Shown here: positions 15,487-24,089 of the stretch, in pieces | How positions within the stretch are numbered: position 1 is the first letter of the stretch | Layout of the letters: the number at the start of each line of letters is the position of its first letter | NCBI GenBank assembly: GCA_963804595.1 | Contig: CAWDQZ010000007.1 | Span: 62,001 to 126,000 of the forward strand | Origin: DASUPK01 sp963804595 | Lineage (GTDB): Bacteria > Actinomycetota > Thermoleophilia > Solirubrobacterales > 70-9 | Direction of reading: 5' to 3' | Length of the DNA stretch: 64,000 bases | Notes under the pieces: model-generated | The model's database searches: none | What the model was told of the DNA's origin: nothing | The model's input: the letters and a program-made list of their open reading frames with translations, nothing else | Program-made: the position numbers and the translations under genes

Positions 15487-16811
15487 GGCGCGCCCTGAGA
15501 GCACATATCCGGGACGTCCTGGCGATCTTCGCCCTGCTCGCCGCCGCGCTGTTCGCGACGACGGTCATCCTGATCAACCAGCGCGCCACCCTGCCCAGCT
15601 GGGTGCCCCTGATCGGCACCGACCGGTTCGAGCTGCACGCCGACTTCTCGACCGGGCAGGCCATCACGCCTGGGCAGGGCCAGTCCGTGGACATCGCCGG
15701 CATCAAGGTCGGGGACGTCAGCGGGGTGAAGCTCGAGAACGGGCACGCCGTGATCAGCATGGAGGTGGACAACAAGTACGCGCCGCTGATCCACGAGGAT
15801 TCCTCACTGCTGCTGCGACCCAAGACCGGTCTGAACGACATGGTCGTGGAGGTCGATCCGGGGTCGCAGGCGAGCCCGCGGGTCCAGGAGGGCTCGACCA
15901 TTCCGCTCGCCTCGACCGAGCCGAACGTCCAGCCGGACGAGTTCCTCGCCTCGCTCGACGCCGACACCCAGCAGTTCCTCAAGCTGCTGCTGGCGAACGG
16001 CGCCGAGGCCCTCGACCCGGCGAAGGGCCGCGGCGTGAAGCTCTCCAACGCACTGCGTCGCCTCGATCCGTTCGCGCGGGACATCTCCCGCATCAGCGGC
16101 GCACTCGTCCAACGCCGGCAGAACATCGCCAACTCGATCCACAACTTCCAGCTGCTTTCGACCCAGCTGGGAAACAAGGACCAGGACCTCGCGAACTTCG
16201 TCGACGCCTCCAACGCCGCGCTCGCCTCCTTCGCCCGCGAGGAGGCCTCGCTCCGGCACGCGATTCAGCAGCTGCCCGGCACGCTCAAGGCGACCAAGGG
16301 CGCCCTGACCAGCGCCAACTCGCTCGCCCTGCAGTCCGGGCCGGCGCTGAAGAAGTCCCTTCCGGGCTCCCGGGCCACGGGAGCCGCCCTCCGCGCCCTG
16401 CGGCCCTTCTTCCAGCAGACCGCCGGTCCGATCCAGAACCAGATCAGGCCGTTCACCAAGCAGGTGGCGAGCCCGGTGACCCACCTCGCGCAGATCTCGC
16501 AGGGACTCGGGACGGCGACGCCCGGGCTCAAGACCGGCTTCACGGACCTCAACCTCGGGCTCAACGCCCTCGCCTACAACCCGCCGGGGAGCGACGAGGG
16601 CTTCCTCTTCTACGTGCCCTGGCTGAACCACAACCTGCAGGCGAACTACCTGCTCCAGGACGCCTACGGGCCCCTTCGCCGCGGCATCCTGCTGGTCAGC
16701 TGCTCGACGGCGTTCACCGCCGACGGCACGCTCCTCGCCGAGCCCTACCTGCGGCTCCTCTACCAGCTCACCGGCGCGTCGCGCGCCAAGAACATTCCGG
16801 GCTGCTCATGA
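15483..16811 (+). CDS. Mce-family protein 5 (MlaD domain)
   Basis: The protein has 442 residues, with an ATGA overlap. The anchor is V-L-A-I-F-A-L-L-A-A-A-L-F-A-T-T-V-I-L-I. The MCE domain contains F-E-L-H-A-D-F-S-T-G-Q-A-I-T-P-G-Q-G-Q, V-D-I-A-G-I-K-V-G-D-V and L-R-P-K-T-G-L-N-D-M-V-V-E-V. The position after the MCE domain again reads V-Q-P-D-E-F-L-A-S-L-D. Actinobacterial operons often have a lipoprotein at this position (MceE). Here there is no lipobox, so it is membrane-anchored like the others. The C-terminus ends with two cysteines, one in V-S-C-S and one in the last residues. Confidence 0.92.
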   Translation: MRRALRAHIRDVLAIFALLAAALFATTVILINQRATLPSWVPLIGTDRFELHADFSTGQAITPGQGQSVDIAGIKVGDVSGVKLENGHAVISMEVDNKYAPLIHEDSSLLLRPKTGLNDMVVEVDPGSQASPRVQEGSTIPLASTEPNVQPDEFLASLDADTQQFLKLLLANGAEALDPAKGRGVKLSNALRRLDPFARDISRISGALVQRRQNIANSIHNFQLLSTQLGNKDQDLANFVDASNAALASFAREEASLRHAIQQLPGTLKATKGALTSANSLALQSGPALKKSLPGSRATGAALRALRPFFQQTAGPIQNQIRPFTKQVASPVTHLAQISQGLGTATPGLKTGFTDLNLGLNALAYNPPGSDEGFLFYVPWLNHNLQANYLLQDAYGPLRRGILLVSCSTAFTADGTLLAEPYLRLLYQLTGASRAKNIPGCS

Positions 16812-18383
16812 GGACGCGCGGACCGACAGTCGGGCAGATCGCCGTCGCCGTGGCGTTCGCCTTCTCATGCTTCGGCCTGCTGCTCTTCCTCTGGACGACC
16901 TTCGGCGGCCCCATTCCGCTGAAGCCCGAGGGCTACCGGGTCAAGGTGCCCTTCGACGAGGCCACGCAGCTGGCGGTCGAGTCGGATGTCCGGATCTCGA
17001 ACGTCTCCGTCGGCAAGGTGAAGTCGATCGACCTCGCGAACTCCGGGCCCAACAGGGATCTGGCGGTCGCGACCATCGAGATCGACAGCCGGTACGCGCC
17101 GATCCCGGCCGACACCCGGGCGATGCTCCGGCAGAAGACCCTGCTCGGCGAGACCTATGTCGAGCTCACCCACGGGAAGCCGCGACGGACCGAAGCTGCC
17201 GGAGGACGGAACCCTGCCCAGAGCGCAGGTACAGCCCTCGGTCCAGCTGGACGAGATCTTCCGCACCTTCGACCCGAGAACCAGAGCGGCGTTCCAGACC
17301 TGGATGGAGCAGCTCGCGATCGCGACCGCCGGGCGAGGCGCCGACCTCTCGGCAGCGATCGCGAACCTCGAGCCGTTCGCGGAGGACGCGAACCGCCTCC
17401 TGCGGGTGCTGGACACCCAGCAGGGCGCGGTACAGCAGGTGGTCCGCAGCACAGGTGAGGTCTTCGGCGCGCTGAGCGAGCGCCAGGGCCAGCTGCAGGG
17501 CCTGATCCGGAATTCGGGCACGGTCTTCCACACGACGGCGGTCCGCAATCGCGATCTGGAGGCCACCTTCCGCGCGTTGCCCACCTTCCTCGACGAGTCG
17601 AGGCTCACCGTCAACCGGCTGGCGAGCTTCTCGCAGAACGCGAACCCGCTGATCACGCAGCTCCACCCTGCCGCCAGGCAGCTGAGCACGGACCTGAAGC
17701 CGCTCGCCAAGGTCGCGCCCGACTTCAAGGGGTTCTTCACGGGCCTGCGGAAGACGCAGAAGCGGGGTCTCACCGGCCTTCCCGCGCTCCAGCAGCTGCT
17801 CGACACCGACCTGCCGCCGCTGCTCACCGAGCTCCCCAGCTTCACGCGTCAGCTCAACCCGATCATCTCGATGATCGGTCGCTACCAGAGCGACGTCACC
17901 GGCCTGCTCGGCAACGCGACCGGGGTCACCAACGCCCAGATCTCAAACGAGGCCGGCAACCTCTCTCACTACATCCGCAGCTCGTCGCCGCTCTACCCGG
18001 AGGACCTCGCGATGTTCGGCCCAAACGCAACGAAGGAGCATCGTCTTGCCTACTCGCGGTCGAACCCGTACCCGGCAGCCAACAGCGCGCTCGACGTGAT
18101 CGGCGGTCTGTTCACCTTCGACACCCGAGCCTGTACCACCCCGCCCGGCCTCACGGCGCAGCTGGGACCGGACACCGACTACGTCGGGCACCCCGAGTGG
18201 GACAACCGCGCGACCTTCGACACACCGCAGCAGCTCCTCGACGAGCTGAAGAGCACCGCCTTCCGCGACCAGACGAGCACCTCCTCGCTGCCGGCCGTGG
18301 CCTGTAGGAAGCAGGCGGCCCAGCCCTCGCTGGGCCAGATCCCCGAGCTCACTGACTTCACCCACGTCTACGCCAATCCGTAG
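16808..18383 (+). CDS. Mce-family protein 6 (MlaD domain), single frameshift
   Basis: The ATG overlaps the previous stop. The first frame gives the anchor (I-A-V-A-V-A-F-A-F-S-C-F-G-L-L-L-F-L-W) and the MCE domain (Y-R-V-K-V-P-F-D-E-A-T-Q-L, L-L-G-E-T-Y-V-E-L-T-H-G). Near 17175-17185 (CACGGGAAGCCGCGAC) coding similarity moves by one base to a frame reading R-D-G-P-K-L-P-E-D-G-T-L-P, V-Q-L-D-E-I-F-R-T-F and the whole helical domain to 18383. Together they give about 524 residues, the normal length, so an extra base in this short G/C-rich stretch is the likely cause. If real, it would destroy the sixth subunit of the hexamer. Confidence 0.85.
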
Positions 18384-18556
18384 GGCGGTCGGGATGTGCG
18401 GTACCGACTACTTGGTCAGTGGGCATGCACGCTCGGAAAGCGCACAACTACGGGGATTTTGCTGTGTTAGGTTCAGTCACAGGAAGGCAAATCATGGGCT
18501 GGCGGCTCATGCTTTTGGGGTGCCGTCAGGGAATTGCCAAAAGGAAAAGGAGTGGT

Positions 18557-19294
18557 ATGCGTAACCGCAAGTATCTGATCGGCGCCTTGGTGGGCGTGAT
18601 CGGTGCTCTGGCCCTCTCGGGCGTCGCGAACGCGGCGGTCACCGGCCAGACGTTGCAGACGACGCTCTCACCGGCCAAGCAGGACAAGAAGGTCTTCGGC
18701 GGAGTCTCGCTGCACAACATCATCAGCACCACGATCGACAACCCGGCCACCACGCAGTCGCCGAAGACGACCGTGTTCTCGCTCGACCCGAACGTCAAGT
18801 ACGTGAGCGGCAACATCCCGGCCTGCCCGCTGAGCGCGATCCAGGGCAAGTTCGACGCCCAGGCTCGGGCGGCGTGCCCGCAGAGCATCACGGGTCAGGG
18901 CACCGTCGAGGTCAACAACGGAGCGATCAAGGGCCTTGTGACCTTCTTCACCGGCGGTCCGAACACGATCTACGTGCAGACCGACATCGGACCGGGTGCG
19001 ACGACCCTGACGATCATCGGGACGATCGCGAAAAAGACGATCACGTTCTCGAACATCCCGAACACGCCGGGCCTCGTGCTGACCAAGTTCGACACCACGT
19101 TCAACAAGCTCAAGTCGGGCAAGATGAAGGTCAAGGTCAACGGCAAGAAGAAGACGGTGCCGAGCTACTACGTGATGGCCCGCTGCAAGAAGGGGAAGTG
19201 GAAGACCAGTGAGACCACGACCTTCTACAGCGGCGAGGTATTCAGCGCGTCTGCACCACCGGAGAAGTGCAAGGCGAAGAAGTCCAAGAAGTAG
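18557..19294 (+). CDS. Secreted basic protein downstream of the mce operon
   Basis: The protein has 245 residues from ATG 18557 with AAAAGGAG 5 bases before it. The Sec signal peptide (M-R-N-R-K-Y-L-I-G-A-L... V-A-N-A) is cleaved near residue 24. The mature protein is strand-rich, with repeated Thr/Ser segments (T-T-L-S-P-A-K-Q, I-I-S-T-T-I-D-N), two Cys pairs and a strongly basic C-terminal end (K-C-K-A-K-K-S-K-K). I know similar secreted proteins from Thermoleophilia genomes but no function. TAGGTT at 18468-18473 could be its -10. It ends at a textbook terminator, so it is a separate unit between the mce and B12 operons. Confidence 0.8.
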   Translation: MRNRKYLIGALVGVIGALALSGVANAAVTGQTLQTTLSPAKQDKKVFGGVSLHNIISTTIDNPATTQSPKTTVFSLDPNVKYVSGNIPACPLSAIQGKFDAQARAACPQSITGQGTVEVNNGAIKGLVTFFTGGPNTIYVQTDIGPGATTLTIIGTIAKKTITFSNIPNTPGLVLTKFDTTFNKLKSGKMKVKVNGKKKTVPSYYVMARCKKGKWKTSETTTFYSGEVFSASAPPEKCKAKKSKK

Positions 19295-19318
19295 GACTCC
19301 TTCCCCAGCTGAAGTTGC

Positions 19319-19350
19319 GAGAGGCGGCCTCCGGGCCGCCTCTCTTTTTT
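19319..19350 (+). terminator. Strong Rho-independent terminator
   Basis: An 11-bp stem (GAGAGGCGGCC with GGCCGCCTCTC) with loop TCCG is followed by six Ts. It isolates the B12 operon from upstream transcription. Confidence 0.95.
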
Positions 19351-19390
19351 GCGGCGGTTTCGTACCTCCGAGGCGATGTACGATCCGCCT

Positions 19391-19556
19391 GTTCAGAACG
19401 GCCGGTGGTCAAGGGAAGTCCGGTGAGAAGCCGGCGCGGTCCCGCCACTGTGACCGGGAGATGAGGCCGAGGCATAGGCCACTGGGGAGTCCCCGATTCC
19501 CTGGGAAGGCGCCTCGGCGAGCCCGGAAGCCAGGAGACCTGTCCCCGGCCCGCCAA
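19391..19556 (+). promoter_or_regulatory. Cobalamin (B12) riboswitch
   Basis: All the hallmarks of the cobalamin-binding element are present in order: GGCCGGTG, AAGGGAAGTCCGGTG, the hairpin CCGGTGAGAAGCCGG, the core GCGGTCCCGCCACTGTGA (19435 onward), variable stems, and the B12-box AGCCAGGAGACC at 19528-19539. Adenosyl- or other cobalamins bind such RNAs and usually turn expression off. The ORF starts only about 20 bases after the element, so translational control is likely. A TACGAT hexamer at 19379-19384 suits the promoter -10. Confidence 0.95.
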
Positions 19557-19575
19557 CACGACCCTCGAGGAAGGG

Positions 19576-20640
19576 ATGGCTCAGATGAGAATGATCGTCT
19601 CGATAGCGGGCTCCGCTTCGCTGATTGCGCTTGCCGCGCTGGGAGCTGCGACCGCGTCGGCCAGCGTTCCGGTCGACATCCACGTCGTCACCAACGACGG
19701 CGAGCAGCTGGCGAACCTGCGTCAGTACGCGCCGTCGGAGGCGAAGGTCAGGACCTATGCGGGCGACGACTGCATCGATCCAACCCCGCCGGCCAAGCAG
19801 AGCAGCGGGCAGACGTACACGCAGTCGGCGCCGAACATGCTCAGCGCACTGGACGAGGCCTCGGACGCGACGCCGTCGCTGCAGCCGTTCAGGATCTCCG
19901 ACGCGGACTACGCCACGTTCGGGGCGCTGACGGTCTGCAGCATCGGCGCGCCGACACCACCCGGTTTCTGGTTCCTGAAGACGAACCACGTGGGGAACAC
20001 GACCGGGGCCGATCAGACGTTGATCAAGCCGGGCGATCAGCTGACCTTCTATCGGACGCCGTCGGACTTCACCGCCGATGAGGAGCTCTCACTGGATGCA
20101 CCCGCCCGGACGACGCCCGGCTCTCCGATCGTCGCGCAGGTCCGCTCCTACCAGGGCGACGGTTCGGCCGTCCCCGCGGCCGGAGCGACGGTCACCGGTG
20201 GCGATTCCCCGGCGCCGGTGGACGCGGCCGGGAACGCGAGCGTCACGCTCTCGACCGAAGGCATCCACACGATCGCCGCGAGCAAGGACTACAACGACGT
20301 TCCCAGTCAGGCGCTCACGGTCTGCGTCGCCCGGGATCTCGCCACGTGCCCGCCCGTCCGCGGCCTGCAGATCGTCGGGAGCCACGAGCCCGACGTGATC
20401 ATCGGCACAGCCGGCGCCGACCAGATCAAGGCACGCGGAGGCAACGACAAGGTGAAGGCGCTGGCCGGGGACGATCGGATCGACGTGCGCGGCGGCGGTA
20501 AGGACCGCGTCAAGTGCGGCGCCGGCGACGATCGAGTCAAGCTCGGCAAGGGCGACAAGGCCGGCAAGAGCTGCGAGCACCGCAGCAGGTCGGCCAAGAA
20601 GGGCAAGGGCGGCAAGCACAAGGGGAAGAACAGGAAGTGA
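19576..20640 (+). CDS. Secreted DUF4430/transcobalamin-beta-like protein with RTX-like tail, first gene of the B12 operon
   Basis: The protein has 354 residues. ATG 19585 is as likely a start as 19576, because GAGGAAGGG abuts the first. A signal peptide ends A-S-A-S near residue 30. Residues about 30-190 look like a DUF4430-type domain: a ligand-gripping region with N-M-L-S-A-L-D-E-A, then F-W-F-L-K-T-N-H-V and P-G-D-Q-L-T-F-Y. An Ig-like domain follows (G-A-T-V-T-G-G...T-L-S-T-E-G-I-H-T-I-A-A). Then come Gly/Asp repeats (G-T-A-G-A-D-Q-I, G-G-N-D-K-V, A-G-D-D-R-I, G-A-G-D-D-R-V) typical of calcium-binding RTX folds, and a very basic Lys/Gly end. There is no membrane anchor, so it is probably an extracellular cobalamin-binding protein. 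The DUF4430 assignment is by eye. Confidence 0.78.
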   Translation: MAQMRMIVSIAGSASLIALAALGAATASASVPVDIHVVTNDGEQLANLRQYAPSEAKVRTYAGDDCIDPTPPAKQSSGQTYTQSAPNMLSALDEASDATPSLQPFRISDADYATFGALTVCSIGAPTPPGFWFLKTNHVGNTTGADQTLIKPGDQLTFYRTPSDFTADEELSLDAPARTTPGSPIVAQVRSYQGDGSAVPAAGATVTGGDSPAPVDAAGNASVTLSTEGIHTIAASKDYNDVPSQALTVCVARDLATCPPVRGLQIVGSHEPDVIIGTAGADQIKARGGNDKVKALAGDDRIDVRGGGKDRVKCGAGDDRVKLGKGDKAGKSCEHRSRSAKKGKGGKHKGKNRK

Positions 20641-21542
20641 GACCGTCCCGTGGTGTCGCGGCCGCCCTGGCGCTCTGCGCCGCGGCGGTCGCGGGCTGCG
20701 GGCTGGGGCCCGGGAAGGACGAGGGCGATGTCACCCTCACCGTCACCCGGGACTACGGCACCGAGGTCATGCTGCAGAAGACCGACTCGATCAGGGAGTC
20801 GGACACCGTGATCCGCCTGCTCGACCGGAACGCCGACATCACCACCCGCTTCGGGGGCGGCTTCGTCCAGTCGATCGACGGGCTGGCCGGCGGAACCAGT
20901 GGCGGCCGCAGCAGCGACTGGTTCTTCTACGTCAACGGGATCGAGTCCCCGATCGGCTCCGCCGAGTACGACCCCTCGGGGGGCGACCGGATCTGGTGGG
21001 ACTACCGGGACTGGAGCGCCGCGATGCGGGTGCCGGCCGTGGTCGGGTCGTGGCCCGAGCCGTTCGTGCACGGATTCCGAGGACAGCGCTGGCCGGCCGT
21101 CCTCGATTGCCGAGCGAGCGAGGCAGTCTGTCGGGCGGCGAACCAGCGGCTCTCGCCATTGGGGGTCACGGCTCAAACGGGTCCCGTCGCCGATCCCATG
21201 GTGGTCTTGGTGGGGACTTGGGACGCCGTGCGCCAGGACCAGACCGCTGGGCTGCTCGCAGACGGGCCAGACCAGAGCGGCGTCTTCGCCAGGTTCATCG
21301 GCACGAAGAAGCCTCTCCTCGACCTGTTAAATCAGCAGGGTCAGCCCGCCGGAAGCATTGGCAAGGGCGGCGGGCTGATTGCAGCTCTGCGTCCCGGGGA
21401 TGGGCCACCCACCTGGGTCGTGACCGGGACGGACGCAAAGGGCGTGGCCGCCGCGGCCGCCCTCCTCGGTCCCGCGCTCCGAAACCGCTATGCGCTCGCC
21501 ACCCAGCCCGGAGCGGGCGCGATCGGGGTGCCGGTCCCGTGA
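20637..21542 (+). CDS. DUF4430 (transcobalamin C-terminal-like) lipoprotein
   Basis: The protein has 301 residues from GTG in a GTGA overlap. The signal ends in the lipobox V-A-G-C, so it is lipid-anchored to the outer face. Residues about 40-130 are the DUF4430 domain: V-T-L-T-V-T-R-D-Y-G, S-D-T-V-I-R-L-L-D-R-N-A-D, F-V-Q-S-I-D-G-L-A-G, D-W-F-F-Y-V-N-G-I-E and D-R-I-W-W-D-Y-R-D-W. This is the fold of the C-terminal beta domain of intrinsic factor and transcobalamin, which closes over the B12 ring. The C-terminal half (about 150-300) is of unknown fold, with Gly/Ala-rich stretches. Together with the riboswitch and ECF genes it is best read as a B12 capture protein. Confidence 0.85.
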   Translation: MRPSRGVAAALALCAAAVAGCGLGPGKDEGDVTLTVTRDYGTEVMLQKTDSIRESDTVIRLLDRNADITTRFGGGFVQSIDGLAGGTSGGRSSDWFFYVNGIESPIGSAEYDPSGGDRIWWDYRDWSAAMRVPAVVGSWPEPFVHGFRGQRWPAVLDCRASEAVCRAANQRLSPLGVTAQTGPVADPMVVLVGTWDAVRQDQTAGLLADGPDQSGVFARFIGTKKPLLDLLNQQGQPAGSIGKGGGLIAALRPGDGPPTWVVTGTDAKGVAAAAALLGPALRNRYALATQPGAGAIGVPVP

Positions 21543-22450
21543 AGCCCGCGCTCGCCTACTCGCCGGGCCGCAGCCCGCTGCACCGGGGATCTCCGGGTGC
21601 CGCGATCGTCTACCTGGGCGCGCTCGCCGTGGTCGGCTTCATCTACTCGAGCCCGCTCGTGCTGGTCGCGGCCGGACTCGCCACGGCTCTAGCCGGCTAT
21701 GCCGCGGGGGCCGGGCGAGCGGTCCGCGCGTCGCTGCGCCTGGCGCTGCCGCTCCTGATCTTCATGGTGCTCGTCAATGCCCTGGTCAGCCACCGGGGCG
21801 AGACGGTGCTGGTGCGGGGCTGGGACATGCCCGTGCTGGGCAATACCGACATCACGCTCGAATCGCTGGCCGCTGGCGCGACGATCGGCCTGCGGGTCGT
21901 GGTGGTCGTGCTGGTCTTCGCCGTGTATTCGGCCTGCGTAGACCCAGACCGCGTGCTGCGCGCGATTCGCCCGCTCGCCAGGCGCTCGGCGATGACCGCG
22001 GGGCTCGTGACGCGCATGGTCCCGTTGGCCGCGTCAGACGGCGCTCGCCTTCGCGAGGCGGCCGCGCTGCGCGGCCCAGCCGCCGAGCCGGTCGGCCGGG
22101 CGGCGCTGGCCCGCCGCCTGGTCGAGGGCTCGCTCGACCGAGCGGTGGACGTCGCCGCCACGCTCGAGCTGCGAGGCCACTCACTGGGGATTCGGCCCAG
22201 GGGTCGTCGCCAGCCGTCCAGGGACGACGTCCCCCTGATCGCAACGGGCGTCGCCATCCTGCTGTTGGCCGTGGCCGGGTGGCTCTCCGGCGGGGGGGCC
22301 TTCGAGACCTATCCCCGCATCGAGATGGACGCCGGCACGGTCACGCTCGCACTCTCCGCGGCGCTGATCGCGCTCGCCCCCGTTCCGTTTGTGCGACGGC
22401 GGGCGATGGCGCGACCCGTGAGATCGAGGGGGTGGCGCTCGCGTGGCTGA
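21539..22450 (+). CDS. ecfT: ECF transporter T component (EcfT/CbiQ family)
   Basis: The protein has 303 residues, with GTG in a GTGA overlap. There are several hydrophobic helices (A-I-V-Y-L-G-A-L-A-V-V-G-F-I-Y, L-P-L-L-I-F-M-V-L-V-N-A-L, V-V-V-V-L-V-F-A-V-Y, I-A-T-G-V-A-I-L-L-L-A-V-A-G-W). Two coupling motifs contact the ATPases: R-L-R-E-A-A-A-L-R-G and A-T-L-E-L-R-G-H-S, the latter matching the family A-x-x-x-R-G signature. It forms the transmembrane scaffold linking the S-component to the EcfA dimer. An 8-base overlap with the ATPase gene indicates tight translational coupling. Confidence 0.9.
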   Translation: MKPALAYSPGRSPLHRGSPGAAIVYLGALAVVGFIYSSPLVLVAAGLATALAGYAAGAGRAVRASLRLALPLLIFMVLVNALVSHRGETVLVRGWDMPVLGNTDITLESLAAGATIGLRVVVVVLVFAVYSACVDPDRVLRAIRPLARRSAMTAGLVTRMVPLAASDGARLREAAALRGPAAEPVGRAALARRLVEGSLDRAVDVAATLELRGHSLGIRPRGRRQPSRDDVPLIATGVAILLLAVAGWLSGGGAFETYPRIEMDAGTVTLALSAALIALAPVPFVRRRAMARPVRSRGWRSRG

Positions 22451-24089
22451 ACCGGTTCTGAGAGCCGGCGAACTCGCCTACCGCTATCCGGATGCCAGGC
22501 GCGACGCGCTCCGGAACATCGACCTGCGGGTCGAACCGGGGGAGTTCGTCGTGATCGCGGGTCGCTCGGGCTCGGGGAAATCGACGCTCCTACGGGCCGC
22601 CTGCGGGCTGGTCCCTCACTTTCACGGCGGCAGGATCGAGGGCGAGCTCGAGGTGGCGGGCATGGACGCCGGCTCCCACGGGCCGGCAGAGCTCGCCGAG
22701 GTCGTCGGGCTGGTCGCCCAGGAGCCGGAGACGCAGGTGGTCAGCACCACGGTGCTTGCGGAGATCGAGCTGCCGCTTGAGCTGCGCGGAATCGCGCCGG
22801 CGGCGAGGTCGCGCGCGGTTGAGGAGGTGGCGCTGGCGCTGGCGATCGACGGGCTGCTCGAGCGAACGACGGACACGCTCTCCGGCGGCGAGCTCCAGCG
22901 CGTGGCGCTCGCGGCGGCGCTTGCCACCCGGCCCCGGCTGGTCCTGCTCGACGAGCCGACCTCGCAGCTCGACCCGGTCGCCGGAGATGAGCTGATCTCG
23001 CTGCTCCGCAGGCTGAACGAGGAGTGGGGCGTGGCAGTGTTGCTCGGCGAGCACCGGCTGGAGCGCTGCATCGGCGCGGCCGATCGGGTCATCGCCCTCG
23101 AGCGTGGCGGGCTCTCCTTCGACGGCGCTCCCAGAGACTTCCTCGACTGGGCTCTGGTCACCGACCCGGTGCTCACCACCCCGGCCGCGCGGCTGTTGCG
23201 CGAGGCGGGGCTGCCTGCGCCGGCGAACGTCCGGGAGGCCCGTGGGGCTCTGCAGTCGGCCGACCTAACGCCGAACGTCCCGGAATCGCCCCCAGAGGGG
23301 GCCTCGCGGGACGTTCGGCGGAGGGGCCGCGCGGTGGCCCTGGGTATGCAGGACCTCTGGATGGAGCTCGGCGACGGCGAGGAGCGCACGGAAGCGTTGC
23401 GCGGCCTCGACCTCCGGATCGAGCCGGGCGAGCGGGTCGCGCTGATGGGCCGCAACGGTGCGGGCAAGAGCACCCTGCTGCGGGCCGCCGCTGGGCTGAT
23501 CGACCCCCAGCGCGGGCGGATCGATGCCCCCAGCGGTGTCGCGCTGCTGCCCCAGCGTCCCGGCGATCTCTTCGTCCACGAGCGGGTCGGCGACGAGGTC
23601 CGGGGTGAGGACGGGGCCGAGTCGCTGCGGCGCTTCGGGCTGGAGGGGATGACGGAGGCCGACCCACGCGACCTGTCCGGCGGTGAGCGGCAGCGCCTCG
23701 CCCTCGCGATCGTGGTCGCGGGCCGCGAATCCAACGAGGACGAGCTGCCGGGCGCTGTCCTGCTGGATGAGCCGACCCGTGGCATGGACCGCGCGCGCAA
23801 GAGCGATCTGGCCGAGCTGACCCGCGGCCTCTCGGCTCGGGGGAGCGCCGTGGTGATCGCCACACACGACGTCGAGTTCGCCGCCACCTTCGCGACCCGC
23901 GTCGTGCTCCTCGGTCGCGGCGAGGTGGTCGCCGACGGGTCCGCGGAGGAACTGCTCTCCGGTGGCTGGTACTTCTCCACCGAGGTCGCACGGATTCTGG
24001 ACGGGGCCGCCATCACCGTCGAGCAGGGAGCGACGGTCCTGGGTCAAGCCGTATCGGCGAGCGAATGGACCGAGGAGCGAGCGCGATGA
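22443..24089 (+). CDS. ecfA: ECF transporter ATPase, tandem EcfA-EcfA' fusion
   Basis: The protein has 548 residues with two complete ABC cassettes. Half 1 has Walker A G-R-S-G-S-G-K-S-T (40-48), Q-loop Q93, signature L-S-G-G-E (146-150), Walker B L-V-L-L-D-E-P (166-172) and switch His203. Half 2 has Walker A G-R-N-G-A-G-K-S-T (336-344), signature L-S-G-G-E (411-415), Walker B A-V-L-L-D-E-P (438-444) and switch H-D near 475. The two halves replace the usual separate EcfA1 and EcfA2, so one polypeptide supplies both ATP sites. All key residues are present and it should be active. It powers B12 import with the EcfT and S-component genes on each side. Confidence 0.92.
   Translation: MAEPVLRAGELAYRYPDARRDALRNIDLRVEPGEFVVIAGRSGSGKSTLLRAACGLVPHFHGGRIEGELEVAGMDAGSHGPAELAEVVGLVAQEPETQVVSTTVLAEIELPLELRGIAPAARSRAVEEVALALAIDGLLERTTDTLSGGELQRVALAAALATRPRLVLLDEPTSQLDPVAGDELISLLRRLNEEWGVAVLLGEHRLERCIGAADRVIALERGGLSFDGAPRDFLDWALVTDPVLTTPAARLLREAGLPAPANVREARGALQSADLTPNVPESPPEGASRDVRRRGRAVALGMQDLWMELGDGEERTEALRGLDLRIEPGERVALMGRNGAGKSTLLRAAAGLIDPQRGRIDAPSGVALLPQRPGDLFVHERVGDEVRGEDGAESLRRFGLEGMTEADPRDLSGGERQRLALAIVVAGRESNEDELPGAVLLDEPTRGMDRARKSDLAELTRGLSARGSAVVIATHDVEFAATFATRVVLLGRGEVVADGSAEELLSGGWYFSTEVARILDGAAITVEQGATVLGQAVSASEWTEERAR

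Noticed and set aside
16808..18383. Programmed ribosomal frameshift in the sixth mce gene.
   Set aside because: No slippery heptamer or stimulatory structure stands out at 17175-17185, and similar one-base breaks occur in unrelated genes, which favours indel errors.
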